Program-made: the position numbers and the translations under genes | Assembly: GCA_023386885.1 (NCBI GenBank) | Contig: JAEWIX010000026.1 | Span: forward strand, 1 to 61,725 | Reading direction: 5' to 3' | DNA length: 61,725 bases | Source of the DNA: Pseudomonadota bacterium | GTDB lineage: Bacteria; Pseudomonadota; Alphaproteobacteria; Rhizobiales; Xanthobacteraceae | Shown here: piece after piece, positions 16,906 through 26,363 of the stretch | Position numbering within the stretch: position 1 is the stretch's first letter | Layout of the letters: each line of letters opens with the position of its first letter | The notes under the pieces: model-generated | What the model saw: the letters and a program-made list of their open reading frames with translations, nothing else | Database searches by the model: none | What the model was told of the DNA's origin: nothing

Positions 16906-18267
16906 TTACACCATCATCATCACGGGGTTTTCGATGAGTTGCTTGAATGCGCCGATCAGTTCCGCGCCAAGCGCGCCGTCAACGGCGCGGTGATCGCAAC
17001 TCAGCGTGACGCTCATGATCGTCGCGACCTCGATCTTGCCGCTCTTCACAATCGCCCGTTCCTCACCGGTGCCGACCGCAAGAATGGAAGCGTGCGGTGG
17101 ATTGATCACCGCGGTGAAATCCTTGATGCCGTACATGCCGAGGTTGGACACCGCCGTGGTGCCACCCTGATATTCTTCCGGCTTGAGCTTGCGGGCGCGT
17201 GCCCGCGCGGCAAAGTCCTTCATCTGGTTCGAGATCACCGACAACGGCAGCGCTTCCGCCTTGCGGATGATCGGCGTGATCAGCCCGCCCGGCATCGCGA
17301 CCGCGACGCCGACATCGGAATGCTTGTGCTTGAGCATGCCGCTTTCGGTCCAGCTCACATTGGCATCCGGCACCCGCTGCAATGCCACCGCCAGCGCCTT
17401 GATAACGAAATCGTTGACCGAGAGCTTGTAGGCCGGCTTCTTGTCGGCGTCTTTCGGCGCCGCTGCGTTGATCTGCTCTCGCGCGGCCATCAGCGCGTCG
17501 ATGTTGCAATCCATCGTCAGATAGAAATGCGGAATGGTCTGCGTCGATTGCGTCAACCGCTGCGCGATCACGCGGCGCATGTTGTCGTGCGGCACGACCT
17601 CGTAGGAGCCTTCCTCGAACAGCGCACGGATCTGTTGATCCGACATCGATGGCGCAACGCCCGGCGAGGCGGATGCTGCCGCGGCCGGCGCCTTCAGGCC
17701 CTTGCCGGATTTCGCCGCCTCGACGTCGCGGGCGATGACGCGGCCATGCGGTCCGCTGCCGGTGATGCGCGACACGTCGATGCCGGCATCCTTGGCAAGC
17801 CTGCGCGCAAGCGGCGAAGAGAATGTGCGCGCCTCACCGCTGCCCTGCGCAGGCGATGCCTGCGGTGCGGCGGCCTTGGGCGGGGCTGACGGCGCGGAAG
17901 CGGCGGCGGGTATCGGCGCCTTCGGCGTTTCCACTTTGGCTTCAGGCTTCGCTTCGGCTTTCACCTGTTCGGTTTTAGGCTCTGCTTTCGCAGGTGTTGC
18001 CGATCCCGCTGCCTTCACATCCTCGCCATCACCGGCAAGGATTGCGATCACGTCGTTGACCGGCACATCCTGCGTGCCTTCGGGCACCAGGATTTTCGCG
18101 ATGGTGCCCTCGTCGACCGCTTCGACTTCCATCGTCGCCTTGTCGGTCTCGATCTCGGCAATCACGTCGCCGGACTGAACCTTGTCGCCCTCTTTCTTAA
18201 GCCACTTGGCGAGGTTGCCCTTCTCCATCGTCGGCGACAGCGCGGGCATCAGAATGTTGATCGGCAT
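16906..18267 (-). CDS. pdhC: dihydrolipoyllysine acetyltransferase (E2) of pyruvate dehydrogenase
   Basis: The core of the PDH complex, passing acetyl groups from the lipoyl arm to CoA. 453 residues in order: one lipoyl domain (about 1-80, lipoyl Lys43 in IETDKATMEVEA), an Ala/Pro/Lys-rich linker, the peripheral subunit-binding domain (about 145-185, SSPLARRLAKDAGID) and the catalytic domain with the DHRAVDGALG active-site motif near 425. The C-terminus ends VMMMV, encoded by three consecutive ATG codons and a GTG. It begins 18 bases after pdhB. Its lipoyl-coding DNA is nearly identical to that of pdhB. Confidence 0.96.
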   Translation of the reverse strand: MPINILMPALSPTMEKGNLAKWLKKEGDKVQSGDVIAEIETDKATMEVEAVDEGTIAKILVPEGTQDVPVNDVIAILAGDGEDVKAAGSATPAKAEPKTEQVKAEAKPEAKVETPKAPIPAAASAPSAPPKAAAPQASPAQGSGEARTFSSPLARRLAKDAGIDVSRITGSGPHGRVIARDVEAAKSGKGLKAPAAAASASPGVAPSMSDQQIRALFEEGSYEVVPHDNMRRVIAQRLTQSTQTIPHFYLTMDCNIDALMAAREQINAAAPKDADKKPAYKLSVNDFVIKALAVALQRVPDANVSWTESGMLKHKHSDVGVAVAMPGGLITPIIRKAEALPLSVISNQMKDFAARARARKLKPEEYQGGTTAVSNLGMYGIKDFTAVINPPHASILAVGTGEERAIVKSGKIEVATIMSVTLSCDHRAVDGALGAELIGAFKQLIENPVMMMV

Positions 18268-18285
18268 GAATTTGGCCCTGCTCTC

Positions 18286-19686
<1,401 letters not shown>

Positions 19687-19717
19687 ATTCGCTCCAGAAC
19701 TTCTAGGGGCCGCGCGC

Positions 19718-20752
19718 TCAGCGATAGATGTCGGTGTAAAGCTCGGACGCGTCCGGCTCGGGATCGTTCAAAGCGAAATCCGCCGCAGCGTTGACGATCT
19801 CGCGCACCTCGGCGTCGATCTTCTTCAAATCCTGTTCGTCGACCTTCGCCGCCAGCAAGCGGTTGCGCACCTGCTCGATCGGGTCGGAATCATGACGGAC
19901 CTTGTCGACCTCTTCACGGGTGCGATACTTCGCCGGGTCCGACATCGAATGGCCGCGATAGCGATAGGTCTGCATTTCGAGGATGTAGGGGCCGTTGCCC
20001 TCGCGGCACCACTTCACCGCTTTCTCGGCGGCGGCCTTCACCGCGCGCACATCCATGCCGTCGACCTGTTCGCCGGGAATATTGAACGACGCGCCGCGCT
20101 TGGAGAAATCCTGCTGCGCCGACGAGCGGCTGACCGAAGTCCCCATGGCGTAGCGATTGTTCTCGATCACGTAGATCACTGGGAGTTTCCATAGCTCCGC
20201 CATGTTGAAGCTCTCATAGACCTGCCCTTGATTGGCGGCACCGTCGCCGAAATACGCGACACTGACGTTGTCATTGCCGCGATAGCGATTGGCGAAAGCA
20301 AGGCCGGTGCCGAGCGACACCTGCGCGCCGACGATGCCGTGACCGCCATAGAAGTGCTTCTCCTTGCTGAACATATGCATGGAGCCGCCCTTGCCCTTGG
20401 AGTAACCGCCGCGACGGCCGGTCAATTCGGCCATCACACCGTTGGCTTCCATGCCGGTTGCCAGCATATGACCGTGATCGCGATATCCGGTGATGACCTG
20501 GTCGCCGTATTTGAGCGCCATCTGCATCCCGACGACGATGGCTTCCTGACCGATGTAGAGATGACAGAAGCCACCGATCGCACCCATGCCGTAGAGTTGA
20601 CCGGCCTTTTCCTCGAACCGCCGGATCAGCAACATCTCGCGCAGCGCCGCCAGTTCCTGCTCCTTGGTAAACTCCAGACCGGACGAACGAGAGGCCCCGC
20701 TCTTTTTTTCCTGCCCTGTTGCCTGCGATGCGTTCTTCTTGGATGCGGCCAT
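19718..20752 (-). CDS. pdhA: pyruvate dehydrogenase E1 alpha subunit
   Basis: The thiamine-diphosphate-binding E1 alpha of the PDH complex. The 344 residues have a Lys/Ser-rich N-terminal tail (about 1-25), then FTKEQELAALREMLLIRRFE, the substrate-region FCHLYIGQEA, and the ThDP/Mg motif GDGAANQGQVYESF ending in IENN. A YRGHSMSDPAKYR loop follows, as in other E1 alpha subunits. It is the first gene of the four-gene operon pdhA-pdhB-pdhC-lpd. The 210 bases between it and ftsB should contain the operon promoter. Confidence 0.96.
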   Translation of the reverse strand: MAASKKNASQATGQEKKSGASRSSGLEFTKEQELAALREMLLIRRFEEKAGQLYGMGAIGGFCHLYIGQEAIVVGMQMALKYGDQVITGYRDHGHMLATGMEANGVMAELTGRRGGYSKGKGGSMHMFSKEKHFYGGHGIVGAQVSLGTGLAFANRYRGNDNVSVAYFGDGAANQGQVYESFNMAELWKLPVIYVIENNRYAMGTSVSRSSAQQDFSKRGASFNIPGEQVDGMDVRAVKAAAEKAVKWCREGNGPYILEMQTYRYRGHSMSDPAKYRTREEVDKVRHDSDPIEQVRNRLLAAKVDEQDLKKIDAEVREIVNAAADFALNDPEPDASELYTDIYR

Positions 20753-20962
20753 AGCTTGTCCGGATAAGAGAGGCGATGATCCTCTCTACTCCAACTCAAA
20801 CTGGCTTGAAAGCCAAGTCCGACGATCGATCCGGTCGCGCTATATCGCAGCGCAGCGAGGCGACATTTTCGAGATTGAATCGCGCGGATTTTGAAATTTC
20901 AGCACGGCTGACAATCACCCGCCGCCGCAAATGACCGCATGGTCGATTTTCCGCGAGCGATT

Positions 20963-21283
20963 TCAGTTCGGCCGATTGATCTTGACGACCAGATCGCGCG
21001 GATTGGCGTATTCGAGTTGATAGCGGACCCGCTCGTCGAGCATGTCGGGGTCCATGCGGTCGGCGCGAAGCAACGACACGCGCTGTTCACCCGCGATACG
21101 CTCTTTCTTCAACCTCGCGAGTTCGGAGGTGAGCGCGATGATTTCCTGGTCCAGTTCCTGACGCGCGTTCAAGCCGTACTTGCCGGTGTAGGCATTGACG
21201 CTGAAATAGCCAACCGTCGCCGCGGCCATCGCATAGAGGGCCACGCCGGTCAGCAATGCTTTCAGTCTTGCGCGAGAAACCAT
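20963..21283 (-). CDS. ftsB: septum formation initiator, FtsB/DivIC family
   Basis: A small bitopic division protein that bridges FtsL and FtsQ in other bacteria. The 106-residue product has a short basic N-terminus (VSRARLK), one membrane helix (about residues 9-28, ending GYFSVNAY), a periplasmic coiled coil (ELDQEIIALTSELARLKKER) and the C-terminal DERVRYQLEYANPRDLVV motif typical of DivIC/FtsB. The ATG at 21283 is chosen over a start at 21367, which would add an unrelated basic stretch. It lies directly upstream of pdhA, on the same strand. In related genomes this gene often stands next to eno; here three redox genes come between. Confidence 0.88.
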   Translation of the reverse strand: MVSRARLKALLTGVALYAMAAATVGYFSVNAYTGKYGLNARQELDQEIIALTSELARLKKERIAGEQRVSLLRADRMDPDMLDERVRYQLEYANPRDLVVKINRPN

Positions 21284-21342
21284 GCGCCGACGATGCGACG
21301 GCCCGGTTAACGGACTGCTAACCGAACCGTCCGGCCGCAAAT

Positions 21343-21897
21343 CTATTTTGCGATTCGGGCAACCCAACCTTCGAAGGCGGCGAGGTACTGCTTGAGGAAG
21401 CCGCGCAGCGAGTCCTTGGTGAGGTCGCCCTTCTCATCGAAGGCATCGCCCAACATTCCCAGATAGGTTTCCGGCTGCTGCATGATCGGACCGCTGATGC
21501 CCGGCAGGATCTGTTGCAGATGCTTGACCGCGCTGACGCCGCCATGCGCGCCGGGCGACGTCCCGACGATCCCGACCGGCTTGCCATTGAAGACGCTCTT
21601 GCCGTAGGGCCGCGACCCGACGTCGATGGCATTCTTGAGAACGCCCGGAATCGAACGATTGTATTCAGGGGTCACGAACAGCACCGCGTCGGCGGCCTTG
21701 ATCCTGTCGCGAAAGGCGACCCAGTCGGCCGGCGGATTGGCCTCCATGTCCTGATTGAAGAACGACAAGCCGTGAAGCGTGACAATATCGAGTTTCAATG
21801 ACGGCGGTGCCAACCGGACCAGCGCGTTAGCGGTCCGAAGCGAGAAGGCCTCCTTGCGGAGGCTGCCGACGATGACGGCGACGTTATGGGCGGTCAT
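21343..21897 (-). CDS. NADPH-dependent FMN reductase (flavodoxin-like)
   Basis: A 184-residue flavodoxin-fold reductase of the NADPH:FMN/chromate-reductase type. It has the phosphate-binding GSLRKEAFSLRTANAL at residues 10-25, the flavin-contacting TPEYNRSIPGVLKNAID near 75, and GIVGTSPGAHGG near 110. It likely reduces FMN or quinones with NADPH. The ATG at 21897 follows AGGAAG at good spacing, so the longer frame to 21936 is not used. It heads a run with an MDR reductase and an old yellow enzyme on the same strand. The physiological substrate is not evident. Confidence 0.87.
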   Translation of the reverse strand: MTAHNVAVIVGSLRKEAFSLRTANALVRLAPPSLKLDIVTLHGLSFFNQDMEANPPADWVAFRDRIKAADAVLFVTPEYNRSIPGVLKNAIDVGSRPYGKSVFNGKPVGIVGTSPGAHGGVSAVKHLQQILPGISGPIMQQPETYLGMLGDAFDEKGDLTKDSLRGFLKQYLAAFEGWVARIAK

Positions 21898-21999
21898 GAT
21901 CTTCCTTTGAGCGTGAGCCAGGTGGACTCGCCTCACCTACGCACGACCGGAGAAAGATGCAAGTGCATCGATCTGGGTGGAGCACCTATATACCGGCGA

Positions 22000-23142
22000 T
22001 CAACCAGCCTTGCTTGGATCGATCAGGAATTTCTCGCCAGTCGCGCGCTTGTTGTAGATAGCGATGCTGGCCAGTTGCAGCGCTTCCGGCAAGGAGATGA
22101 CGCGCGTGTAGTGGCTGGCGAACGTAGTCTTGAGTTCGTCCAGCACGCGCTGGCGCAGCCGGGCGCCGTCCGCCGGGCCGATCTTTTGCAGGAACGGAAA
22201 CAGCAGCCAGCCGCCGACGCCCCAGGTCATGCCGAACGAGCGATTGATGATGGTCGGCCCGGTATCGAGCCCGCCATAGATATAGACCTGCTTGTGCACA
22301 TCCGAGCCGTAGCGGCTGTAGACCTTCGCGGTCCTGTTGGCCGCGATCTCCATGCAGGTCAGAATTTGTCCGGCGAGCTTGCCGCCGCCGATGGCATCGA
22401 ACGCAATCGTCGCGCCGGTCTCGATCAGCGCTTGCGTCAGGTCGTCCATGAACGTCGACGACGTGGAATCACAGATGTATTTCGCGCCGATGCCCCGCAA
22501 CAGCGCCGCCTGCTCCGCGCTGCGCACGATGTTGACCAGCGCGATGCCGTCCTTGATGCAGATGCGGTTGAGCATCTGTCCGAGATTGGACGCAGCCGCA
22601 GTGTGCACCAATGCCTTGTGCCCCTCGCGCCGCATGGTCTCGACCATGCCGAGCGACGTCAGCGGATTGACGAAGCACGACGCGCCGTCGGCAGCCGTTG
22701 CTCCTGCCGGCAGTGCCATGCAGTCGCGTGCCTTGATGGTGCGGTACTGCGCGTACATCGCGCCGCCGATCATCGCCACCGTCTTGCCGAGCAACGCCTT
22801 GGCCGCATCGGACGAACCGGCCTTGACGACAACGCCCGCGCCTTCGTTACCGACCGGCATCGATTGATCGAGCCGACCGGCCATCGCGCGCATTGCGGCT
22901 TCCGGCACCGGTGCGGTGATCACGGGCTGCTGCGCCGTCCCAGAAGCTTTCGCGCTGGACATATCGGCCGCGCCGAACAGCAGACCGAGATCGGACGGAT
23001 TGATCGGCGTCGCCTCGACGCGCACCACCACCTCGTCGGCGGCAGGTTCCGGGACATCGACCTGTAACAGCGAGACTTCGAGTTCGCCGCTTTTCTTGAT
23101 CAGGGAGCGAAGCTCCAAACCCTTGGTGTGGTCCGAACTCAT
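22000..23142 (-). CDS. MDR-superfamily NAD(P)H reductase, zinc-binding dehydrogenase-like
   Basis: A 380-residue medium-chain dehydrogenase/reductase with a GroES-like N-terminal half (EVVVRVEATPINPSDLGLL, GNEGAGVVVKAG) and a Rossmann half that includes TAAASNLGQMLNRI and FDAIGGGKLAGQIL. The catalytic-zinc ligands of true alcohol dehydrogenases are not apparent, which points to the zinc-free quinone reductase or enoyl reductase branch. A clear GGGAG site lies seven bases before the ATG at 23142. It stands between the OYE and FMN reductase genes, suggesting a role in reducing electrophilic carbonyl or enone compounds; this is inference. Confidence 0.85.
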   Translation of the reverse strand: MSSDHTKGLELRSLIKKSGELEVSLLQVDVPEPAADEVVVRVEATPINPSDLGLLFGAADMSSAKASGTAQQPVITAPVPEAAMRAMAGRLDQSMPVGNEGAGVVVKAGSSDAAKALLGKTVAMIGGAMYAQYRTIKARDCMALPAGATAADGASCFVNPLTSLGMVETMRREGHKALVHTAAASNLGQMLNRICIKDGIALVNIVRSAEQAALLRGIGAKYICDSTSSTFMDDLTQALIETGATIAFDAIGGGKLAGQILTCMEIAANRTAKVYSRYGSDVHKQVYIYGGLDTGPTIINRSFGMTWGVGGWLLFPFLQKIGPADGARLRQRVLDELKTTFASHYTRVISLPEALQLASIAIYNKRATGEKFLIDPSKAG

Positions 23143-23202
23143 GTTACGTCTCCCGTGATGCCGTTGTTGGTTGCGTCGTGGCGCGTTGCGATGAGCGCCA
23201 CC

Positions 23203-24381
23203 CTATCTTGCCGTGTCGATAGATCCCAGTCCGTTAGTCCAGGTCGAGGGCTGACCTTCGAACGCCGATTTTGCACGCTTGTCGAGCCAGTAGGAATATG
23301 GCGGCGGGACGAGTTTGAAATCCGGATCGATACCCAGCTTCTGCGCGGCATCCATCGGCCAGTTCGGATTGTAGAGCATCTCACGGGCCAGCGCGACCAG
23401 ATCGGCGCGGCCCCCTTGCAGGATGGCTTCGGCCTGGTCGGCATGCACGATGTGCCCAACCGCCATCGTCTTGATGCCTGCTTCTTTCCGGATCTTCTCG
23501 GCATACGGCACCTGATAACCGTATTTTTTCGAACGCTCGCCATCCATCGGCGAGCGCGCCAGCGTTCCGCCCGATGAACAGTCGATGACGTCGACGCCCT
23601 TGTCTCTCAGAAGTCGCGATAACCGGACGCTCTCCTCGGGTCCGAAGCCGGCGTCGTCCTCGCACGACAGCCGCATGAACAGCGGTTTGTCCGCCGGCCA
23701 CGCTGTGCGAACGCATTCTGCGACCTCAACTGCGAAGCGCGCGCGGTTGAGCTCGGAGCCGCCATATCCATCGGTGCGGACATTGGCCAGCGGCGAAAGG
23801 AATTGATGAATCAAGTAACCGTGCGCGGCGTGAATTTCGACCATATCGAAACCGGCCCGATCGGCGCGCGCGGCCGCCTCGCCCCACTTCACCGCAAGAT
23901 CACGCACCTCGTTATGTGATAGTGCGCGCGGCGTCGGTGACTTATCGGAATGCGGGACTGCGCTCGGCGCCACCAATTCCCAGCCGGCCCAGTCGAACAC
24001 ACCGGGCTCATTGCCAGTGAGCGGCTTGCCACCCTCCCATGGCCGGGACAGTCGCGCCTTGCGACCGGAATGGCCAAGCTGAATGCCGGCATGCGCGCCA
24101 TGCGCCTTGATGAACGCAGCACAGCGCGCCAGCGGCGGTATGAACTGATCGTCCCATAGCCCGACGTCGCCCACAGTACCCGCACCGTTGCGCGCCACCT
24201 TGGTCGATTCCATGATAACGAGCCCCGCACCGCCCTGCGCGAATTTTCCGGCGTTGACGAGGTGCCAGTCGTTGGCCAAGCCCTCAACCGCCGAATACTG
24301 ATGCATTGGCGCCACGACGACACGATTGCGTAAACGCAGGCCGCGGATCTCGAGCGGTGAAAACAACATCGGCTGCGGCAT
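23203..24381 (-). CDS. NADH:flavin oxidoreductase, old yellow enzyme (YqjM-like)
   Basis: An FMN-dependent ene-reductase of 392 residues with a single TIM barrel. It starts LFSPLEIRGLRLRNRVVVAP, has the substrate-side MHQYSAVEGLANDWH, the HAAHGYLIHQFLSPL motif (His pair and catalytic Tyr region) and FMN-binding sequence near AVGHIVHADQAE. This fits the YqjM (thermophilic-like) class rather than the classical yeast class. The ATG at 24381 is used; a GTG at 24384 is also in range of the AAGGAG upstream. It is transcribed in the same direction as eno, 83 bases upstream, with a hairpin between, and could reduce enones, nitro compounds or similar electrophiles. Confidence 0.9.
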   Translation of the reverse strand: MPQPMLFSPLEIRGLRLRNRVVVAPMHQYSAVEGLANDWHLVNAGKFAQGGAGLVIMESTKVARNGAGTVGDVGLWDDQFIPPLARCAAFIKAHGAHAGIQLGHSGRKARLSRPWEGGKPLTGNEPGVFDWAGWELVAPSAVPHSDKSPTPRALSHNEVRDLAVKWGEAAARADRAGFDMVEIHAAHGYLIHQFLSPLANVRTDGYGGSELNRARFAVEVAECVRTAWPADKPLFMRLSCEDDAGFGPEESVRLSRLLRDKGVDVIDCSSGGTLARSPMDGERSKKYGYQVPYAEKIRKEAGIKTMAVGHIVHADQAEAILQGGRADLVALAREMLYNPNWPMDAAQKLGIDPDFKLVPPPYSYWLDKRAKSAFEGQPSTWTNGLGSIDTAR

Positions 24382-24457
24382 CACACATCACTCCTTTCGA
24401 ACGGCGTCCGTCCAGAGAAACAAATTGACGCAGCAGCGACAACCCCGCCCGAAGCGA

Positions 24458-24475
24458 CGCTGGCTTACGCCAGCG
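24458..24475 (-). promoter_or_regulatory. hairpin spanning the eno stop codon
   Basis: CGCTGGC pairs with GCCAGCG (7 bp) around a GTAA loop that contains the TAA stop of eno. No T-run follows, so it is not a classical intrinsic terminator. It could stabilise the eno 3' end or reduce read-through into the redox genes. Confidence 0.4.
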
Positions 24476-25748
24476 CCTTCAGCGCCGCCCTGCCGGCATA
24501 TTTCGCCTGCGTCCCCAATTCCTGCTCGATCCGCAGCAACTGGTTGTATTTGGCGGTGCGGTCGGCGCGCGCCAGCGAACCGGTCTTGATCTGACCGCAG
24601 TTGGTGGCGACCGCGAGGTCGGCAATGGTGGAATCTTCCGTCTCACCCGAGCGATGCGACATCACCGCGGTGTAGCCGGCCTTGAACGCCATCTCGACGG
24701 CGGCAAGCGTTTCGGTGAGCGAGCCGATCTGGTTGACCTTGACCAGGATGGAATTGCCGAGGCCCTTCTTGATGCCGTCAGAAAGTCGCGTGACATTGGT
24801 GACGAACAGGTCGTCGCCGACGAGCTGGCACTTGTTGCCGATCAGGTCGGTCAACTCTTTCCAGCCGTCCATGTCGTCTTCGCTCATGCCGTCCTCGATG
24901 GTGACGATCGGATAGCGCGACACCAGTTCGCCGAGATACTTGGCCTGCTCGGAAATCGAGCGCGTCTTGTTCTCGCCCCCGTAGACATACTTGCCGTCCT
25001 TGAAAAACTCGGTGGAGGCGCAGTCGAGGCCGAGCATAACATCCTCGCCCGGCTTGTAGCCGGCCTGTGCGATAGCGTTCATGACGAAATCGAGCGCCGC
25101 ATCGGCCGACGGCAGGTTCGGCGCGAAGCCACCCTCGTCGCCGACGTTGGTGTTGTGCCCGGCCTTCTTCAGGCCCGCCTTCAGCGTGTGGAAGATTTCC
25201 GCGCCACAGCGCAGCGCTTCCGCGAACGACGACGCGCCGACCGGCAGGATCATGAATTCCTGGAAGTCGATCGGATTGTCGGCATGCACGCCACCGTTGA
25301 TGATGTTCATCATCGGCACCGGCAGCAGCCGCGCCGAGGTGCCGCCGACATAGCGATACAGCGGCATGTCGAAGGAGTCGGCCGCGGCCTTCGCCACCGC
25401 CAGCGACACACCGAGGATCGCATTGGCGCCGAGCCGACTCTTGTTGGCGGTGCCGTCGAGCGCGATCATGGTTTCGTCGATCTGCACCTGCTCCTCGGCG
25501 TCCATGCCGCCAATGGCATCGAAAATCTCGGTGTTGACGGCGTCCACAGCCTTCTGCACGCCCTTGCCCGAATAGCGCGCCTTGTCGCCGTCGCGCAGTT
25601 CGACCGCCTCATGAGCGCCGGTGGAAGCCCCCGACGGAACCGCCGCGCGGCCCTGCGAGCCATCCTCCAGCACGACATCGACCTCGATGGTCGGATTGCC
25701 CCGGCTGTCGAGAATTTCGCGGCCAATGATGTCGACGATGGCGGTCAT
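24465..25748 (-). CDS. eno: enolase (phosphopyruvate hydratase)
   Basis: Interconverts 2-phosphoglycerate and phosphoenolpyruvate in glycolysis and gluconeogenesis; also a degradosome partner in some bacteria. The 427-residue product has the family length. Visible motifs are GREILDSRGNPT at the N-terminus, the mobile loop GASTGAHEAVELRDGD, the Mg-binding Asp/Glu set (LGLDCAS, TIEDGMSEDD, VGDDLFVTN), the catalytic Lys in ILVKVNQIGSL, and SHRSGETEDS. The stop codon lies in a hairpin loop. It is divergent from queF. Confidence 0.97.
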   Translation of the reverse strand: MTAIVDIIGREILDSRGNPTIEVDVVLEDGSQGRAAVPSGASTGAHEAVELRDGDKARYSGKGVQKAVDAVNTEIFDAIGGMDAEEQVQIDETMIALDGTANKSRLGANAILGVSLAVAKAAADSFDMPLYRYVGGTSARLLPVPMMNIINGGVHADNPIDFQEFMILPVGASSFAEALRCGAEIFHTLKAGLKKAGHNTNVGDEGGFAPNLPSADAALDFVMNAIAQAGYKPGEDVMLGLDCASTEFFKDGKYVYGGENKTRSISEQAKYLGELVSRYPIVTIEDGMSEDDMDGWKELTDLIGNKCQLVGDDLFVTNVTRLSDGIKKGLGNSILVKVNQIGSLTETLAAVEMAFKAGYTAVMSHRSGETEDSTIADLAVATNCGQIKTGSLARADRTAKYNQLLRIEQELGTQAKYAGRAALKALA

Positions 25749-25882
25749 GAGAACCTCTTGTAGGTCAGGGGGAAATATTGGCGCTGCTTCTACAACAAGG
25801 CATCCAGCGGGGAAAGGCCGGGCGGAACCCTGCCATACCGCCGATCTTGCGGGATCGCCGCGCAGGCGCTACGCAGACGGCC

Positions 25883-26356
25883 ATGTCAAAATCGCCCCGC
25901 GCCCCCAAGCAAGCCGGCCTGCAACTCGGCCGCGCCGTCGAATGGCCGACCTCCCCCGAGGCGGCGCAGCTCGACCGCGTGCCCAACCCGCAGAAAGACA
26001 CGAATTACGTCGTGCGTTTCACCGCACCGGAATTCACCTCGCTGTGCCCGATCACCGGCCAGCCGGATTTCGCGCACCTGATGATCGACTACGTCCCTGG
26101 CGCGTGGCTGGTGGAGTCGAAGTCGCTGAAGCTCTATCTCGCAAGTTTTCGCAATCACGGTGCGTTCCACGAGGACTGCACGGTGGCGATCGGCAAGCGT
26201 ATCGTCACCGAGATCAAGCCGCGCTTCCTGCGCATCGGCGGTTACTGGTATCCGCGCGGCGGCATTCCCATCGACGTATTCTGGCAGACCGGCAAATTGC
26301 CAAAGGATGTCTGGCTGCCGGAGCAAGGCGTCGCATCCTATCGCGGCCGCGGATGA
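25883..26356 (+). CDS. queF: NADPH-dependent 7-cyano-7-deazaguanine reductase
   Basis: Reduces preQ0 to preQ1 in queuosine synthesis. The 157-residue product is the short unimodular (YkvM-like) form. It has the catalytic Cys in FTSLCPITGQPDF, the QueF signature ESKSLKLYLASFRNHG, and HEDCTVAIGK. The ATG at 25883 gives the expected start; a longer in-frame reading from 25778 has no support. The gene stands alone between divergent eno and a convergent MFS gene; no queC, queD or queE is in the window. No preQ1 riboswitch is apparent in the 134-base upstream gap. Confidence 0.94.
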   Translation: MSKSPRAPKQAGLQLGRAVEWPTSPEAAQLDRVPNPQKDTNYVVRFTAPEFTSLCPITGQPDFAHLMIDYVPGAWLVESKSLKLYLASFRNHGAFHEDCTVAIGKRIVTEIKPRFLRIGGYWYPRGGIPIDVFWQTGKLPKDVWLPEQGVASYRGRG

Positions 26357-26363
26357 CGCCACT

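Noticed and set aside
25749..25882. preQ1 riboswitch upstream of queF
   Set aside because: No sequence resembling the preQ1-I or preQ1-II consensus could be recognised in the short gap.
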